A DNA stretch of 64,000 nucleotides from Eubacteriales bacterium (GTDB taxonomy: Bacteria > Bacillota > Clostridia > Lachnospirales > Lachnospiraceae), in contig JAUNPS010000009.1 of NCBI GenBank assembly GCA_030536575.1, forward strand, positions 1 to 64,000, written 5' to 3'. Shown piece after piece: positions 43,731-53,162 of this stretch. Position 1 is the first letter of the stretch. Each line of letters begins with the position of its first letter. The notes beneath the pieces were generated by a model. The model was given only the letters and a program-made list of their open reading frames with translations. It did not search any database and had not been told where the DNA came from. A program made the position numbers and the translations under genes.

Positions 43731-45992
43731 CTAACAGTTTTTCTCCTTCTTGTCAAGAATCACCTGATACTTTTTCTCCCCCGGATTCTCAATCTCCCAC
43801 GAAACCAGCTTCCCTTCCTTCCATTCCAACTCCGCCAGGAAACCGCCCCGCAGATGCAGCCCCTTCACATGCCCGCTCTCCATTCCCGCAGGCAGCGCAG
43901 GCAGCAGCCGAATCTCGTACCCGCAGATCCGCTTCCTTTCATCCAACACCGGCGTAGACTGCGCCAAACACTCCAGCATCAGCGCCGGAACCCCGCCGCC
44001 AATATCCACATTGAAAATACTCGGCCCATAATCATGGGAAGACGCATACGTGCGGTAATAATTATTCTGCGCCATGCTCTCCAGCATCCGCCCAGCCATC
44101 TCGCCGTCTCCCAGATGCGCGGCCGCCATCCCCGCCTGCACCAGCCCGAAAGCCATCGTGCCCTGCTCCTTCTTCTTCCGCTCCATCTTAATCTCATAGG
44201 CCTTCTTCGCCGCCTCGATAATCTCCGGCTTCTCCTGGGTCGGCACATCATAATAAAACATATACAGATGCGAAGAATGACGGTGGTCATATTCATCCGC
44301 AAGATCCGGGTCCGCCCACTCCTTCAGCGCCCCGTCCTCATTGATCAGATACGGCGGCATCTTCGCCAGAATCCCTTCCCATTTCTGCACGGACTCTTCC
44401 TCAATCCCCAGCGTCCGGCAGCCCGTAATCAGATTCCGGAACAATTCCGTCGCAACCGAAATATCCATCGCCGCATTCACGCACGCCGCGCTGTCACTCC
44501 CCGCCGGCGTATTCTCCGGCGAATAAGACGGCGAAAACTTCCAGTATCCCTTTTCATCCTCATACAGGTAGTCCTCATAAAACAGCGCCGCTTCCTTCAT
44601 AAACGGCAGCGCCCGCTCTTTAAAGAACGCATCATCCCCGGTATAAAGCCAATAATCATAGTAAAAATGCGAAACCCATCCGGCTCCCGCCGTCCAGAAC
44701 ACCATCGGCCACGTCCGGTCAAAATGGAAATCAATCCCACAGTCCGAAGTCCGGCTGGGAACATGAATCCCCCGGCATCCATACAGAACCCGGCTGTTCG
44801 TCCGGTAATCCTCAAGCAGGCTTTCCTGATAATCGAAATAGCTCCGCATGCCCTCAAAATCCCCGGTCGGCAGCAGCGCCAGAATCGCCGTCTGCAAATT
44901 TCCGTTCTGCGTGTAATCACTGCTCCAGGGCGTATCGTAAGTCCCTGTCCACACGCCCTGCAAATTCGGCGGCATTTCTCCACAGGAAGAAAGGATTTCA
45001 TACCGTCCGGCCTGGAACATTGCTTCCAAATGCTTATTTTCCAGCTCCAGCGCAATGCGTTCATACCGCTCCTGATGGATGCTGCAATGTTCCTGCAAAA
45101 GTGCCTGATAAGTCTCCGCAGGCTTCTCTCCTGCTTCAGCCAGTCCCAGAAGCCTTTGCTCTTCCTTCTCCCAAATTGCTTCCTCACTCCGGTTTTCCAA
45201 CGGGAAAACCGAAACCAGCAGCAGCGCTTCCCGGCATCCGGAAATCCGCAGGCTCTGCCGCTCAAGTTCCGTCCTGCCGTCCGTTCCGGCCACGCACAGA
45301 ACCATTCCATAGCCTTTCTGTTTCCCGCGATAGCCGCACAGATACCACAGCCCATGCTCCCGCACCCGGATTTCCGGCTCAAAGAACCGCTCTCCGCCGC
45401 TTTCCGGGAACATTTTTTTATTCACATGCATGCCGTTTTTCTTGTACGGCGTTCTGGAAAAGGAAATCCGGTAGCTGGCCGCACAGTCGGAGGACAGCCG
45501 CACAGCCAGGCAGTTTGCCGCGTGGGATACCACATAATTCCGCACATAAGCGGTATCTCCCGCGGTAAACGATACCGTTCCTTCTCCGGTAGCGAACCGC
45601 AGAGAGCGTTCAAAATGCTCATAAATTCCGCATTGTTCTGTAAAAATGTGCAGATCGCCCGCTGGGAAAAACGGATTCGTCCAGATTTTCTCATCCAGCC
45701 CTTCTTTCTGATGGAACATGTCCACGATCAGATCCGTTGCTTCCCCATATTTCTTTTCATCCAGAAGTGCGCGGATTTCCGGAAGCCGCTCCGCCATCGG
45801 AATCGGCGTCAGTCCCTCATCCACCGGTGCAAAAAGCCGTTCGTGGGAGAGCGTCACAATCTCCTCTTCCCCATTGCCCCAGGCATCCGCCCCCATGCGC
45901 CCGTTTCCAAGCAGCATGCCGTCCTCCCAGGAGGCCGCCGGATAGGGCAGGCGGAATCCCTCTCCGTTTTGTATCAGAAGTTGTCGCAGCAT
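43731..45992 (-). CDS. GH95 alpha-L-fucosidase-type glycoside hydrolase
   Basis: A 753-residue family 95 enzyme (alpha-1,2-L-fucosidase or alpha-L-galactosidase). Family features: N-terminal ASWEDGMLLGNGRMGADAWG with LSHERLF, the NLQGVW block (MPPNLQGVWTGTYDTPWSSDYTQNGNLQ) near residue 345, and SPSYSPENTPAGS plus WADPDLADEYDHRHSSHLY near 560-575. No signal peptide, so it should act on imported oligosaccharides. First after the two permeases in transcription order (7 bp gap). This suggests uptake of fucosylated glycans. Confidence 0.9.
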   Translation of the reverse strand: MLRQLLIQNGEGFRLPYPAASWEDGMLLGNGRMGADAWGNGEEEIVTLSHERLFAPVDEGLTPIPMAERLPEIRALLDEKKYGEATDLIVDMFHQKEGLDEKIWTNPFFPAGDLHIFTEQCGIYEHFERSLRFATGEGTVSFTAGDTAYVRNYVVSHAANCLAVRLSSDCAASYRISFSRTPYKKNGMHVNKKMFPESGGERFFEPEIRVREHGLWYLCGYRGKQKGYGMVLCVAGTDGRTELERQSLRISGCREALLLVSVFPLENRSEEAIWEKEEQRLLGLAEAGEKPAETYQALLQEHCSIHQERYERIALELENKHLEAMFQAGRYEILSSCGEMPPNLQGVWTGTYDTPWSSDYTQNGNLQTAILALLPTGDFEGMRSYFDYQESLLEDYRTNSRVLYGCRGIHVPSRTSDCGIDFHFDRTWPMVFWTAGAGWVSHFYYDYWLYTGDDAFFKERALPFMKEAALFYEDYLYEDEKGYWKFSPSYSPENTPAGSDSAACVNAAMDISVATELFRNLITGCRTLGIEEESVQKWEGILAKMPPYLINEDGALKEWADPDLADEYDHRHSSHLYMFYYDVPTQEKPEIIEAAKKAYEIKMERKKKEQGTMAFGLVQAGMAAAHLGDGEMAGRMLESMAQNNYYRTYASSHDYGPSIFNVDIGGGVPALMLECLAQSTPVLDERKRICGYEIRLLPALPAGMESGHVKGLHLRGGFLAELEWKEGKLVSWEIENPGEKKYQVILDKKEKNC

Positions 45993-45999
45993 CGTTCAT

Positions 46000-46842
46000 T
46001 CATCCTTTCAGTCCACTGGTGGAAATCCCTTCCACGAAATATTTTTGTCCCAAGAAAAACAGGATAATCAGCGGCAGTACTGATAAAAAGGCCATTGCCA
46101 TAATCTGATTCCACTGAATGTTCGCTTCCGAATCGATGGCCGTCCGAAGGGCCAGGGAAATCGGATATTTATTCACACTGTTGATAAAAATCAGAGGATT
46201 CATAAAGTCATTGTACGTCCACATAAACTGGAACAGCCCGGCCGAAAACAGGGACGGCTTTAAAAGCGGCAGCAAAATCTTCGTAAAGCACTGAAGGGTT
46301 CCGCATCCGTCGATATAAGCCGACTCATCCAGCTCGCGCGGCAGCCCCCGCATAAACTGGATCAGCATATAAATAAAGAACGGGTAGCACGCCAGAATCG
46401 CAGGCGCATAAAACGGCATGTAGGTATTCAGCCATCCGAGTTTACTGAACATCATGTAACGCGGGATAATAATGACCGTGTTTGGCAGCATCAGCGTTCC
46501 GATCAGGATTGCGAAAAAAAGCTTCTTAAACGGAAAGCGGAATCTGGCAAATCCATACGCCACGATCGAACAGGAAATCAGCGTAAACGCCGTCACCGGA
46601 ATGACAATCGCAAACGTATTCAGGAAATACTTCCCATACGAATATTTTCCAACGCCCTTCCATCCTTCAATGTACGCATCCAGGCTGAAAGACTCCGGCA
46701 AAAGCTTCAGCGTACCGAAAATCTCATTATTGCTCTTAAAGGTAGCAAAAAACATCCATACCAACGGATACATCATCACAATGCCCACGAGCGCGATCAC
46801 GACATAGAGCAGCGCCTTGTTGATTTTTTTTCTTCTTCGCAT
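46000..46842 (-). CDS. Sugar ABC transporter permease (MalG type), locus 3
   Basis: A 280-residue CUT1 permease, about six helices, docking loop ELDESAYIDGCGTLQCF. ATG with TAGGAGGTG, 11 bp after the other permease. C-terminus GISTSGLKG is shared by many members of this group. Confidence 0.93.
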   Translation of the reverse strand: MRRRKKINKALLYVVIALVGIVMMYPLVWMFFATFKSNNEIFGTLKLLPESFSLDAYIEGWKGVGKYSYGKYFLNTFAIVIPVTAFTLISCSIVAYGFARFRFPFKKLFFAILIGTLMLPNTVIIIPRYMMFSKLGWLNTYMPFYAPAILACYPFFIYMLIQFMRGLPRELDESAYIDGCGTLQCFTKILLPLLKPSLFSAGLFQFMWTYNDFMNPLIFINSVNKYPISLALRTAIDSEANIQWNQIMAMAFLSVLPLIILFFLGQKYFVEGISTSGLKG

Positions 46843-46853
46843 TCTGACACCTC

Positions 46854-47759
46854 CTAAAAATCTCCGCCGTCTTCATAGTAAATTTTCCCGGAGGAAAACC
46901 GGAACAGCAGCAGCGTCACAACCATAACCATTGCGAAAATCACCCAGGAAGTCGCGCAGGCATAACCCATTTTATAGTAACCAAAGGCATCCGTATAAAG
47001 CTTCATGCCGAGCACGTAGGTCGCCTTGTTCGGGCCGCCTCCGGTCACAACAAACGCGGAGGTAAAGTTCTGAAGAGCCGTAATGGTCTGCATGATCAGG
47101 TTGAAAAAGATAATCGGCGTGATCTGGGGCAATGTGATCGAAAAGAATTTTTTCACCGCTCCGGCCCCGTCGATGGACGCCGCCTCATAAAGAGAAGCCG
47201 GAACCTGTTTCAATGCCGCCAGGAACATGACCATGGAAGAACCGAACTGCCAGATCTCCAACATACAGATGGTCACAACGGAAATGTTCGGGTCGCCCAG
47301 CCATTGCACCGACGGAAGGTGGAAAAAGTTCAGAATGTTGTTGATCGCGCCGTCGCTCATAAAGAGGATTTTCCAGAGGATTGCCACGGCTACGCTTCCG
47401 CCGAACAGCGAAGGCAGGTAGTAGACCGTCCGGATTATGCCAATCCCTTTCACGTCCCGGTTCAGAAGCGTTGCAATAAACAGAGCCATGATCAGCTTTC
47501 CAGGTACGGTGATCAGCGTATAGACCACTGTCACGCGCAGGGAATTATAAAATTCCGGGTCTAAAGTAAACAGCCGGATGTAGTTTTTCAGTCCCACGAA
47601 AGAGGGTTCGTTAAAAAATTTGTAATCCGTAAAAGAATAAAGGAAGGAACTCACAAAGGGATAGAGCTGCAGCAGCAGAAATCCGGCCAGCCAGGGCGAA
47701 ATGTACACCAGGCCCATGTAGTCTCTTTTGCGGTATTTTCGGATCTTTTTTTTCGGCAT
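46854..47759 (-). CDS. Sugar ABC transporter permease (MalF type), locus 3
   Basis: A 301-residue CUT1 permease; docking loop LYEAASIDGAGAVKKFF...LP. ATG with GGAAAGGTGG. Lies after the binding-protein gene with a terminator-like hairpin between. Confidence 0.93.
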   Translation of the reverse strand: MPKKKIRKYRKRDYMGLVYISPWLAGFLLLQLYPFVSSFLYSFTDYKFFNEPSFVGLKNYIRLFTLDPEFYNSLRVTVVYTLITVPGKLIMALFIATLLNRDVKGIGIIRTVYYLPSLFGGSVAVAILWKILFMSDGAINNILNFFHLPSVQWLGDPNISVVTICMLEIWQFGSSMVMFLAALKQVPASLYEAASIDGAGAVKKFFSITLPQITPIIFFNLIMQTITALQNFTSAFVVTGGGPNKATYVLGMKLYTDAFGYYKMGYACATSWVIFAMVMVVTLLLFRFSSGKIYYEDGGDF

Positions 47760-47782
47760 AAGGTTCCACCTTTCCTTTCATA

Positions 47783-47811
47783 TAGAAAGGGCCGTCCAAA
47801 TTGGACAGCCC
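47783..47811 (-). terminator. Attenuating hairpin after binding-protein gene (locus 3)
   Basis: Minus strand: 9-bp stem GGGCTGTCC / GGACGGCCC (one G-T), loop AATTT, then TTTCTAT. It separates the binding-protein gene from the permeases. Confidence 0.65.
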
Positions 47812-47820
47812 GTTTCCCGA

Positions 47821-49122
47821 TTATTTATCTGAAAGCACAAAGTCCAGTGTCGCGATTCCGTCGGCGGCTGCTTCTTCCACCGTGCTCTCGCCGTACATTA
47901 CGCTTTCAATCATGGTGTTAATGCAGGCTTCAATTTCGGAGTCTGTGGTAAGTCCCATTTCGTTTGTACCATTCTGCGTCATACCGTATTCCACTGCTTC
48001 GTACACCAGATTACTGATCAGGCCCTGTTCTTCGCAGACTTCTCTCGCGTAAGAGGTCGGCGGTACGGAACGGAGGTCTTTCAGGACGGCTGCCGCTTCC
48101 GCGTCATTGAAGAAGTAATCCAGGAACATCACAGCTTCTTCGATATGCTCGCTGTCCTTGTTTACGCACATTAACTGCGGTGGATTTGCATAGAATCCAT
48201 CATCGAGCGATTCTTCCGCATGCGGGAGTGCAACCACAATATATTCGGTATCCGGATTCGCCGATGTCATAATGTCAATCTGAGAAGAGTTCGTAAATGC
48301 GCAGACAAATTCGCCGTTGATCCACTTGGGATTCGTCTGGGTGGAACCCTTGAAGGTGGCGCTGTCGCCGGCCGGCTGGGTCACATTGTTCGTGTAGAGG
48401 GATTCAATATAGGAAAGAACCGTATTCAGGATCTCCTCGTCGCCGCTCATGGCCTGGGTTTCATCGTCGATGAACGGTCTGCCGGAAAGCTGCATGTAGT
48501 ACGGGCGGAATACATGGGTGATCAGGATATTGGAATCCAGGTTCAGCAGATACAGATTGCTGTCATATTCCTGTACCTGTTTTCCCATTTCAATCAGGTC
48601 GTCCCAGGTAATGTCGTCTGTAAATTCCAGGCCGATTTCATCCGCCAGAGTCTTGTTCACCAGAAGGGTCTGTACGGCGATTCCGCTTGGAAGGCCTACG
48701 AGCTGATCGTTATAAACGCCGGTGTTTTCAAGGTATTCCGCATCAAACCCATCCAGGTCGATGAGATCCGTATACTCGTTAAAATCAATAAAGAAATCGC
48801 CCTTGCTGACGAATTCCGGCATCCAGCCGGGGCCGTTCTGGATGATATCCGCTGCCTGGCCGCCTGCCAGCGCGGTGGAAAGTTTCTCCTGATAACCGTC
48901 GCTTCCGCTGAATTCCGGTTCGATGGTGATCCAGGGATATTTCTCTTCGAACATGTTGATGACTTCTACGGTAGCTTCGTTCCGCTCATCGCCGCCCCAC
49001 CACATAAAACGCAGGGTTACGGGATCGTGGGATTCTTCTGCCATCGTCGCAAGAGGTGCGGCTGCGGTGGTTGCGGAGAGCATTCCGGCTACGAGCATTG
49101 CAGCAATTCGTTTCTTTTTCAT
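47821..49122 (-). CDS. Sugar ABC transporter substrate-binding protein, locus 3
   Basis: A 433-residue family 1 solute-binding protein. Signal peptide MKKKRIAAMLVAGMLSATTA... ending near ATMA-EES, with no cysteine and thus no lipid anchor. ATG with AAAGGAGGAT. It is divergently arranged from the regulator/kinase pair and probably binds a fucosylated oligosaccharide, judging from the linked GH95. Confidence 0.92.
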   Translation of the reverse strand: MKKKRIAAMLVAGMLSATTAAAPLATMAEESHDPVTLRFMWWGGDERNEATVEVINMFEEKYPWITIEPEFSGSDGYQEKLSTALAGGQAADIIQNGPGWMPEFVSKGDFFIDFNEYTDLIDLDGFDAEYLENTGVYNDQLVGLPSGIAVQTLLVNKTLADEIGLEFTDDITWDDLIEMGKQVQEYDSNLYLLNLDSNILITHVFRPYYMQLSGRPFIDDETQAMSGDEEILNTVLSYIESLYTNNVTQPAGDSATFKGSTQTNPKWINGEFVCAFTNSSQIDIMTSANPDTEYIVVALPHAEESLDDGFYANPPQLMCVNKDSEHIEEAVMFLDYFFNDAEAAAVLKDLRSVPPTSYAREVCEEQGLISNLVYEAVEYGMTQNGTNEMGLTTDSEIEACINTMIESVMYGESTVEEAAADGIATLDFVLSDK

Positions 49123-49163
49123 TGTAAAATCCTCCTTTTTTTGTTTCCGTGTTTGATAAACTT

Positions 49164-49275
49164 ATTTTAAGAAAAACCGCCCTCTTTTCCAATCCTTTCA
49201 AAAACGATTTTTCTTCTTTTTTTACGGATATTTTTTCCTTTTCTTCTTATCTTACAAAAAGGTTTCTTTTTTTAC
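49164..49275 (-). promoter_or_regulatory. Locus 3 promoter and phased operator repeats
   Basis: Minus strand: -35 TTGGAA (49187-49192), 17 bp, -10 TAAAAT (49164-49169). Upstream are three direct repeats of GTAA(A/G)A(A/T)AAGAA at 49264-49275, 49244-49255 and 49214-49225, with spacings of 20 and 30 bp. This is a good candidate binding array for the divergently encoded AraC-type regulator. Confidence 0.6.
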
Positions 49276-49332
49276 GCTTTCGTTTACAAACGGATTTTTT
49301 TCTGATAAGCTAGTCAAAAGGGAGGGAATGTG

Positions 49333-50076
49333 ATGTATTCTTTAATTATTGTGGATGATGAGCCCAAAATTCGGGAAGGGATTGCCAATCTTTTCCCCTG
49401 GAAACAGAACGGATTCGAGATCACCGGGCTTTTCCCCAACGGAGAGCTGGCCCTTTTGCATGTCCGCAGTCATAAAACGGACGTGGTGCTCACGGACATT
49501 CAGATGCCTGTCATGAACGGCCTGGAACTGAGCCGCCATCTGGCCGAGGAATACCCGGAAATCATCCACGTCTTTCTGACCGGATTCCAGGATTTCCAGT
49601 ATATGCGCACCGCCATTTTAAACCACGCGGCGGACTATCTCCTAAAGCCCATTAAATATGAAGAACTGTACACCTGTTTCGAGAAAATCCGGCAGACCCT
49701 GGATCAGAAATACCATGTTTCTACGCCGTTTCCGCTGGAGGGCGGCTCGGCCTACTATGGGAAGATCATTACGACGGTCTGCGATTATCTGGAGGAACAT
49801 TACCGGGACGCCACGCTGGAGGAGGCCGCCATACAGGTCAATCTTAGCCCCAACTACCTCTCCAAAATCTTCAAGGAAAAGTCCGGCACCGGCTTCGCGG
49901 AGTATCTGAACAATGTCCGGATGAAAAAGGCCGCGGAACTCCTTCTGGATCTTTCTTACAAGCACTACGAGATTGCCGATCTGATCGGCTATGACAATCC
50001 GAAAAATTTTTCCCGCGCCTTCAAGCAGTTCTATCAGATGTCCCCGCGGGAATTCCGCGAAAAAAACATGTCATAA
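49333..50076 (+). CDS. AraC-type response regulator (YesN-like), locus 3
   Basis: A 247-residue regulator: receiver (SLIIVDDEPKIREG, acceptor in VLTDIQMPVMNG, lysine in YLLKPIK) and C-terminal AraC double helix-turn-helix (AAIQVNLSPNYLSKIFK, ADLIGYDNPKNFSRAFK, MSPREFR). ATG at 49333 has GGAGGGAATGTG; a GTG one codon earlier is also open. Encoded 15 bp before its kinase. Confidence 0.93.
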   Translation: MYSLIIVDDEPKIREGIANLFPWKQNGFEITGLFPNGELALLHVRSHKTDVVLTDIQMPVMNGLELSRHLAEEYPEIIHVFLTGFQDFQYMRTAILNHAADYLLKPIKYEELYTCFEKIRQTLDQKYHVSTPFPLEGGSAYYGKIITTVCDYLEEHYRDATLEEAAIQVNLSPNYLSKIFKEKSGTGFAEYLNNVRMKKAAELLLDLSYKHYEIADLIGYDNPKNFSRAFKQFYQMSPREFREKNMS

Positions 50077-50091
50077 AGGAGGCGCTTTTTT

Positions 50092-51834
50092 ATGACGATG
50101 CGAAAATTTTTTCTGAAACGTTTCCGCTCCTTTTTCCTGATCATGATGATTCCGATCCTGATCCTCACCTGCATCTCCATGTTCTTCCAGTATCGGAACG
50201 CCCGCGGAACCCTCACCGCGGAATCCGCCAACACCCTTGTCCGGGTGGACGAAAATCTGCACAATGCGGTCAGTACCTCCGCTTATCAGTACGAACTTCT
50301 GACCTATAATCCCCGGCTGGTTCTTTCCCTTAAAAAATTTTTCCGCCATGATACGTTCACCTATTCGGATGTGGTTCTGCTGAACAGTATCCGCGTAATG
50401 TTGGGAAGCGTCGTAACCGCTCATGAATACATTGATTCCATCTATCTTTACCTGGATGGATTTTCGGACTTTTTCTCCACATCCGACGGTTTTCTGGGGA
50501 TCGAAGCCAGTACGGATCAGGACTGGTTTCCCATCTATCAATCCATGGACGCGGATACGAAGCTGTGGATCACGAGACGGGAATTCGAGGAATATTCCTA
50601 CCTTCCTCCCACCCAGTACATTACGGTTTATCAGCGGATGGGAAATATTTCGGGCATTATCATTGTCAATCTGGACATTACGGATTTTGAGCATGCGCTG
50701 GACACCAGCACTTCCGTAAATAATGAATATCTCTATATTCTGGACAGCCAGAACCGGCTTCTGTGCTCGAATCAGTACGGAAGCAATCTGGGAACAGCCT
50801 TCGAAGAGTATTTACAGACCGCGGATCTGACCGAGCTGAACCATTCCTGGATTACCGTCAACAAGAATTACTATTATCTGGAGCTCCTGTTTAATGAGGA
50901 TTACCAGATTTCCTTTGTGGCCTTGATCCCGCAGAGCCGGTTTCTGTTTCAGCAGAGCACGCCTTTGTTCTTCCTGATCGGCGCAACGCTCTGCAACTGC
51001 CTGATCACGCTGTTCCTGGCTTACTTTACCACAAAGCGGAATTTCCAGAAGATTGAGGATATCATCCAGACCTTTGATTCCGCGGAAAAGGGCATTCTGC
51101 CTGTCGGCCAGACCCATCACGCCAGAGACGAATATGATGTGATTCTGGACAATGTGATTCGGGTCTTTTTGCAGTCGACCTATTTAAAACAGGAATTGAC
51201 AGAGAAACAATATAAGCAGGAAATTGCGGAAAAAGCGGCCCTTCAGCTTCAGATCAACCCGCATTTTCTGTTCAACACGCTTCAATCGCTGGATTTCAAG
51301 GCGCTGGAAATCCTCGGAAAGCCCAGTATCCTGAACCGAATGATCCAAAATCTTTCGGATATTCTGAAATACTCGCTGGAAGATCCCGGAAAGTCTGTGA
51401 CGCTTGGGAATGAACTGCAGTATTTGAAAAAATATGTGGAAATTCAGAAAATGCGGTACGGACAGCAGTTTGTTCTTTATTATGAGGTTGATGAGGATTT
51501 AATGGAATTGGAAATGCTTCGGCTGGTTTTGCAGCCGCTGGTGGAAAACAGCATCAGCCACGGGATTGCGCCGCTTACGGAAACTGGGTATATCAAGGTT
51601 CGGATTTACCGGCGGGGAGATTTCGTACACTTCGTGGTCATTGACAGTGGAATCGGGATGGATCGGGAGGAGATCCGGAAGCTTTCCGCGCGGATCCAGG
51701 ATGAGAAAAGCCAGAATATCGGGCTGACAAATGTGAACCGCCGGCTGACACTGCAGTATGGGATGGAGAGCGCGCTGCGGATTCAGGGGAAGAAGGGAAT
51801 GGGGACTTGTATTTCTTTCCGAATATGTATTTAA
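50092..51834 (+). CDS. Sensor histidine kinase (YesM-like), locus 3
   Basis: A 580-residue membrane kinase: helix at residues about 13-33, extracellular sensor to about 285, second helix near 290-312, then the kinase core with phosphoacceptor H391 in NPHFLFNTLQ, N box VENSISHG and G boxes DSGIGMD and GKKGMGTC. ATG with AAAGGAGGCG. The gene converges on rplA. Confidence 0.93.
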   Translation: MTMRKFFLKRFRSFFLIMMIPILILTCISMFFQYRNARGTLTAESANTLVRVDENLHNAVSTSAYQYELLTYNPRLVLSLKKFFRHDTFTYSDVVLLNSIRVMLGSVVTAHEYIDSIYLYLDGFSDFFSTSDGFLGIEASTDQDWFPIYQSMDADTKLWITRREFEEYSYLPPTQYITVYQRMGNISGIIIVNLDITDFEHALDTSTSVNNEYLYILDSQNRLLCSNQYGSNLGTAFEEYLQTADLTELNHSWITVNKNYYYLELLFNEDYQISFVALIPQSRFLFQQSTPLFFLIGATLCNCLITLFLAYFTTKRNFQKIEDIIQTFDSAEKGILPVGQTHHARDEYDVILDNVIRVFLQSTYLKQELTEKQYKQEIAEKAALQLQINPHFLFNTLQSLDFKALEILGKPSILNRMIQNLSDILKYSLEDPGKSVTLGNELQYLKKYVEIQKMRYGQQFVLYYEVDEDLMELEMLRLVLQPLVENSISHGIAPLTETGYIKVRIYRRGDFVHFVVIDSGIGMDREEIRKLSARIQDEKSQNIGLTNVNRRLTLQYGMESALRIQGKKGMGTCISFRICI

Positions 51835-51863
51835 AAATGCCGCCTGCTTGATGCAGACGGCAC
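51831..51863 (-). terminator. Terminator of the rpmG-rplA operon, facing the kinase gene
   Basis: Stem TGCCGCCTGC / GCAGACGGCA with loop TTGAT. On the minus strand it is followed by TTTTTAAAT; on the plus strand by CTTTCT, so it may act in both directions. Confidence 0.85.
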
Positions 51864-51875
51864 TTTCTATGGTCA

Positions 51876-52568
51876 TTACGCAAATTTTGCTGTGCTCAGC
51901 TTGATGCCAGGGCCCATGGTCGGAGAGATGGTGATGCTCTTTAAATACTGTCCTTTCAGGGTGCTGGGTCTTGCTTTCATGATCGCTTCAATAAGCGTCT
52001 GGAAGTTGTCGCTTAACTGTTCTTCGGTGAAGGATGCTTTTCCAATCGGCACATGGATGATGTTGGTTTTGTCCAGTCTGTATTCGATTTTACCAGCTTT
52101 GATATCCTTTACGGCTTTGGCGACATCCATCGTAACCGTACCGGCCTTCGGGTTCGGCATTAAGCCTTTGGGACCAAGTACACGGCCCAGACGTCCGACA
52201 ACGCCCATCATGTCCGGGGTTGCTACGACAACGTCGAAATCCAGCCAGCCTTCATTCTGGATCTTCGGAACCAGTTCTTCGGCTCCTACGAATTCAGCGC
52301 CTGCTGCCAGGGCTTCATCGGCCTTCGCGTTCTTGGCGAATACCAGGACACGAACGGATTTACCAGTACCGTGCGGCAGGACAACGGCTCCACGGATCTG
52401 CTGATCTGCGTGACGTCCGTCACAGCCTGTACGGATGTGTGCTTCGATGGTTTCATCGAATTTTGCTACGGATACTTTCTTTACCAGAGCCATGGCTTCT
52501 GGAACTTCGTATGTGGTTGCGCGGTCTACGGCCTTTGCAGCCTCTACGTATTTCTTTCCTCTTTTCAT
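51876..52568 (-). CDS. rplA: 50S ribosomal protein L1
   Basis: A 230-residue L1, full length for the family, with the family block [21 protein letters not shown]1 binds 23S rRNA and commonly represses its own mRNA. ATG with CAGGAGGTT; the leader in front carries an L1-type binding motif. It is followed by a terminator rather than the usual rplJ-rplL. Confidence 0.98.
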   Translation of the reverse strand: MKRGKKYVEAAKAVDRATTYEVPEAMALVKKVSVAKFDETIEAHIRTGCDGRHADQQIRGAVVLPHGTGKSVRVLVFAKNAKADEALAAGAEFVGAEELVPKIQNEGWLDFDVVVATPDMMGVVGRLGRVLGPKGLMPNPKAGTVTMDVAKAVKDIKAGKIEYRLDKTNIIHVPIGKASFTEEQLSDNFQTLIEAIMKARPSTLKGQYLKSITISPTMGPGIKLSTAKFA

Positions 52569-52576
52569 ATTAAATA

Positions 52577-52616
52577 ACCTCCTGGTGGTGTTTGCGGGAA
52601 TATCCCTCCCACGTTC
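52577..52616 (-). promoter_or_regulatory. L1-type mRNA leader before rplA
   Basis: In minus-strand RNA order: GTGGGAGGG (52604-52612), a short loop, CCCGC, then CACCAC and the AGGAGG ribosome binding site. The order GTGGGAGG...CACCAC next to the SD matches the L1 leader, where L1 binds and blocks translation. A second one precedes rplK. Confidence 0.6.
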
Positions 52617-52654
52617 TCGTATAGTTTACTGGGTAGATGCGGATCGGCCGGGGA

Positions 52655-53080
52655 TTAGTCCTCGACAACGATTCCCATGCTTCTTGCAGTTCCGGCGATC
52701 ATGCTCATGGCTGCTTCGATGCTGCCTGCATTCAGATCCGGCATTTTCATTTCTGCGATTTCACGGACTTTGTCTTTGCTGATCTTCGCTACTTTGTTCT
52801 TGTTCGGAACGCCGGAAGCGGTTTTCAGGTTACAAGCCTTTTTCAGCAGAACGGCTGCGGGCGGAGTCTTGGTGATGAAGCTGAAGCTTCTGTCTGCATA
52901 AACCGTGATGACAACCGGGATGATCAGATCGCCTTTGTCTGCGGTTCTGGCATTAAACTCCTTGGTAAACTGTACGATGTTTACACCATGCTGACCAAGT
53001 GCGGGGCCGACTGGCGGAGCCGGCGTAGCCTTTCCAGCTGGGATCTGTAATTTAATATAACCTGTTACTTTTTTTGCCAT
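52655..53080 (-). CDS. rplK: 50S ribosomal protein L11
   Basis: A 141-residue L11, normal length, beginning [20 protein letters not shown] with the [14 protein letters not shown] block. ATG at 53080 with TAGGAGGTGCC; the frame's earlier start three codons upstream overlaps the ribosome binding site. Directly ahead of rplA. Confidence 0.98.
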   Translation of the reverse strand: MAKKVTGYIKLQIPAGKATPAPPVGPALGQHGVNIVQFTKEFNARTADKGDLIIPVVITVYADRSFSFITKTPPAAVLLKKACNLKTASGVPNKNKVAKISKDKVREIAEMKMPDLNAGSIEAAMSMIAGTARSMGIVVED

Positions 53081-53084
53081 GTTA

Positions 53085-53128
53085 GGCACCTCCTATGTGG
53101 TATTGGCGGGGGTTTCCCTCCCACTTCC
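53085..53128 (-). promoter_or_regulatory. L1-type mRNA leader before rplK
   Basis: In minus-strand RNA order: GTGGGAGGG (53116-53124), AAA, CCCCCGCC, then ACCACA and TAGGAGG. Same order as the element before rplA. L1 binding here would control rplK and rplA together. Confidence 0.65.
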
Positions 53129-53162
53129 GATAAGCTGCGAATAGGCTTACCGGGATTTTTCG

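Noticed and set aside
43854-46067. 737-codon plus-strand open frame opposite GH95
   Set aside because: Same reason: a shadow of the GH95 gene with no recognisable domain.
49275-49288. Catabolite-repression (cre) site in the locus 3 promoter
   Set aside because: TGTAAACGAAAGCG misses the consensus at two positions, so it is not claimed as a feature.
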